From Bacilli bacterium (GTDB lineage Bacteria > Bacillota > Bacilli > Paenibacillales > KCTC-25726), in the NCBI GenBank assembly GCA_036381315.1, contig DASVDB010000059.1:1-33582 (forward strand): DNA of 33,582 bases, in the 5' to 3' direction. Positions 32,168-33,582 of this stretch are shown here, piece after piece. Numbering within the stretch: the stretch's first letter is position 1; every line of letters begins with the position of its first letter. A program made the position numbers and the translations under genes. The notes beneath the pieces were generated by a model that was not told the DNA's origin, made no database searches, and saw nothing but the letters and a program-made list of their open reading frames with translations.

Positions 32168-33430
32168 ATGGCTAACGGTGAGAAATCCGTATCCGTCATA
32201 CACAACCGTGTGTTTCAGGTTATCATGATGTCGGGAATCATGTTGCAAATTGGCATCTGGGTGCGCAATTTCGCCATTCTCTTGTATGTCACCGATAAAA
32301 CCGACGGCAATGCGTTTGCCGTCTCCTTGATTTATCTCGCCGAATTTTTGCCGATATTTGTTTTTTCCTTTATCGGCGGCACTTTTGCCGATCGCTGGCG
32401 GCCCAAGCTGACGATCGTCTCGTGCGATTTTTTAAGCGCCTGTTCCGTGTTCGCGGTATTGCTCGCCCTCGTCTACGGTTCATGGAAAGCCGTATTTTTT
32501 GCCACGCTTATTTCCGCTATTTTGTCGCAGTTCTCGCAGCCTTCCGTCATGAAACTGTTCAAGCTGCATTTGCCGGACGAACAAACCCAAACGGCAATGT
32601 CCCTGTTTCAGACGATGTTTGCCGGTTTTATGGTGCTGGGCCCGATCCTGGGCACGTTTGTTTACCAGCAATTCGGCATCCATGTGGCAATCGGCACCAT
32701 GGGCGTCGCGTTTTTACTGTCCGCCGCCATTATGACGATGCTGCCGCACGAGGACAAATCCGCGAAACAGGTTGCCGGAACGTCCTTTCTACGCGAAATG
32801 TCTTCCGGCATCCGCTATGTTTTTTCCAGTAAAATATTGTCGCTGCTTGGAGTCGGATTTGTGATCGCCGGGTTAGCGCTCGGTTTGATTCAGCCGCTTC
32901 CGATTTTTTTGGTCACGGAAAGATTAAAGCTGCCGGAAACCGATTTGCAATGGCTAATTGGCGCCAGCGGATTCGCCATGATCCTTGGCGGCGTCGCAAG
33001 CATGTCTGCGGCCAAGCGGGTCGCACCGCATATTCTGCTGATGGTCGGCATGACGGTAAATGCGGTTTCGATCGCGGTATCCGGTTGGTCGTCCGCGTTA
33101 TGGCTGACGCTTGTCGCGCAATTTTGCAGCGGGTTTGTCTTCCCCGGCATACAAGTCGGCATCAACACGCTAATGTTGAAAAATTCCGCGGCCGAATACA
33201 TCGGGCGTGTCAACGGCATTCTCAATCCGCTGTTTATGGGCTCGCTCGTCGTTACGATGAGCATATCGGGACTGCTGAAAAACCAATTCTCGCTTGTTTC
33301 CATGTATGAAATCTCCGGCGCCCTATTTTTGCTGGGAGTCGTGCTGCTTTTGCCCATGCACAGGCTGATTCGGCAATCGGAAAAAACACAGGCAACCGCA
33401 ATGGTCAATAGCGAGATGCCTAGTAACTGA
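32168..33430 (+). CDS. MFS exporter (EntS/MFS_3-like)
   Basis: 420 residues with twelve likely membrane helices. The pattern RVFQVIMMSGIMLQIGIWVRNFAILLYV at the start, GGTFADRWRPKLTIV between helices 2 and 3 (motif A), and two six-helix halves joined by a charged loop near residue 195 (HEDKSAKQ) resemble the MFS_3 efflux family (EntS, MefA). Substrate unknown. Ribosome binding site AAAGGGGCAATT. It starts 39 bases after lexA; it may be read with lexA, since no terminator is seen between them. Confidence 0.85.
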   Translation: MANGEKSVSVIHNRVFQVIMMSGIMLQIGIWVRNFAILLYVTDKTDGNAFAVSLIYLAEFLPIFVFSFIGGTFADRWRPKLTIVSCDFLSACSVFAVLLALVYGSWKAVFFATLISAILSQFSQPSVMKLFKLHLPDEQTQTAMSLFQTMFAGFMVLGPILGTFVYQQFGIHVAIGTMGVAFLLSAAIMTMLPHEDKSAKQVAGTSFLREMSSGIRYVFSSKILSLLGVGFVIAGLALGLIQPLPIFLVTERLKLPETDLQWLIGASGFAMILGGVASMSAAKRVAPHILLMVGMTVNAVSIAVSGWSSALWLTLVAQFCSGFVFPGIQVGINTLMLKNSAAEYIGRVNGILNPLFMGSLVVTMSISGLLKNQFSLVSMYEISGALFLLGVVLLLPMHRLIRQSEKTQATAMVNSEMPSN

Positions 33431-33455
33431 ACTCCTGCCTTCAGATCTAAACATT

Positions 33456-33493
33456 CCTGTTAGTCCTAAGAAACGGACTTGGACAAAAACAGG
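33456..33493. repeat. Inverted repeat after the MFS gene
   Basis: CCTGTT-A-GTCC (33456-33466) pairs with GGAC-AAA-AACAGG (33481-33493), with 14 bases between. No T-tract follows, so it may be the end of a mobile element rather than a simple terminator. Confidence 0.45.
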
Positions 33494-33553
33494 AGCGCCT
33501 CGTATGATGGAGATGTAATGGGTCTCGGCCCTAATAATCCATCAGGAGGCGCT
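33494..33553 (+). promoter_or_regulatory. Hairpin that would hide a ribosome binding site
   Basis: AGCGCCTC (33494-33501) and GATGGA (33506-33511) pair with TCCATC (33538-33543) and GAGGCGCT (33546-33553). The AGGAGG ribosome binding site (33544-33549) lies in the 3' arm, so folding would block translation of the gene starting at 33558. Insertion sequences often use such shielding. Confidence 0.5.
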
Positions 33554-33557
33554 TAAC

Positions 33558-33582
33558 ATGAAGTTTACTCTAAAAAACATGA
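33558..33582 (+). CDS. First codons of a gene (possible transposase), cut by right edge
   Basis: ATG AAG TTT ACT CTA AAA AAC ATG (MKFTLKNM) starts eight bases after AGGAGG. The eight residues and the shielded ribosome binding site are compatible with an IS4-like transposase, but this is too short to be sure. Confidence 0.35.

Overview
The window (about 50% G+C) looks like chromosomal DNA from a spore-forming member of the Bacillales, most likely Paenibacillaceae. The evidence is a Tlp-type small acid-soluble spore protein, a YjcZ-like sporulation peptide, a bacillithiol-system protein (YtxJ/BrxC), a divergent lexA/yneA pair with Bacillus-type SOS boxes (CGAAC-N4-GTTCG), the MrfA/MrfB repair pair, YnzC, and strong GGAGG ribosome binding sites throughout. 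No tRNA, rRNA or CRISPR array was seen.

Layout. 1-2266 (minus): 5' part of thyA, an unrecognised protein, ytxJ/brxC, a small protein with a duplicated Cys/His module, and a YjcZ-like peptide. 2569-3347 (plus): a four-helix membrane protein and a 68-residue unknown. 3402-13423 (minus): a Gram-positive Tad/Flp pilus operon in the order 32-residue membrane peptide, TadZ/CpaE, TadA/CpaF ATPase, TadB, TadC, Flp pilin, TadE-like, TadG-like, TadE-like, prepilin peptidase, FHA membrane protein. Just upstream, with its own promoter and leader, is a Ser/Thr kinase fused to a CpaE-like domain whose P-loop has lost its lysine (13563-15203). 15578-16820 (plus): a two-domain sulfurtransferase and an unknown partner. 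17007-22672 (minus): mrfA, mrfB, an endonuclease IV-type gene, a cREC receiver-like protein and a YlmA-like ABC ATPase. 22812-23042 (plus): tlp, followed by about 520 bases of repeat-bearing noncoding DNA. 23566-30652 (minus): rnz, metH, a HAD phosphatase, a small membrane protein, ynzC and a DMT-type transporter. 30947-32128: divergent yneA/lexA. 32168-33430 (plus): an MFS exporter. The right edge holds the first codons of a gene that may belong to an insertion sequence.

How it fits together. The Tad block should make and export a Flp-type pilus: peptidase processes pilins, TadA powers the TadB/TadC platform, TadZ localises it, and TadE/TadG-like proteins are minor pilins. A kinase at one end and a phosphothreonine-binding FHA protein at the other suggest phosphorylation control of the machine. 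Both the kinase and the tad operon have a sigma-A-like promoter element followed by a leader with an intrinsic terminator before the first coding region, which suggests control by premature termination. A second theme is DNA damage: lexA and yneA are present, and the promoter of the mrfAB-nfo group carries a 12/14 match to the SOS box between its -35 and -10 elements.

All functional names rest on reading motifs and gene order by eye. No database search or structure calculation was run.
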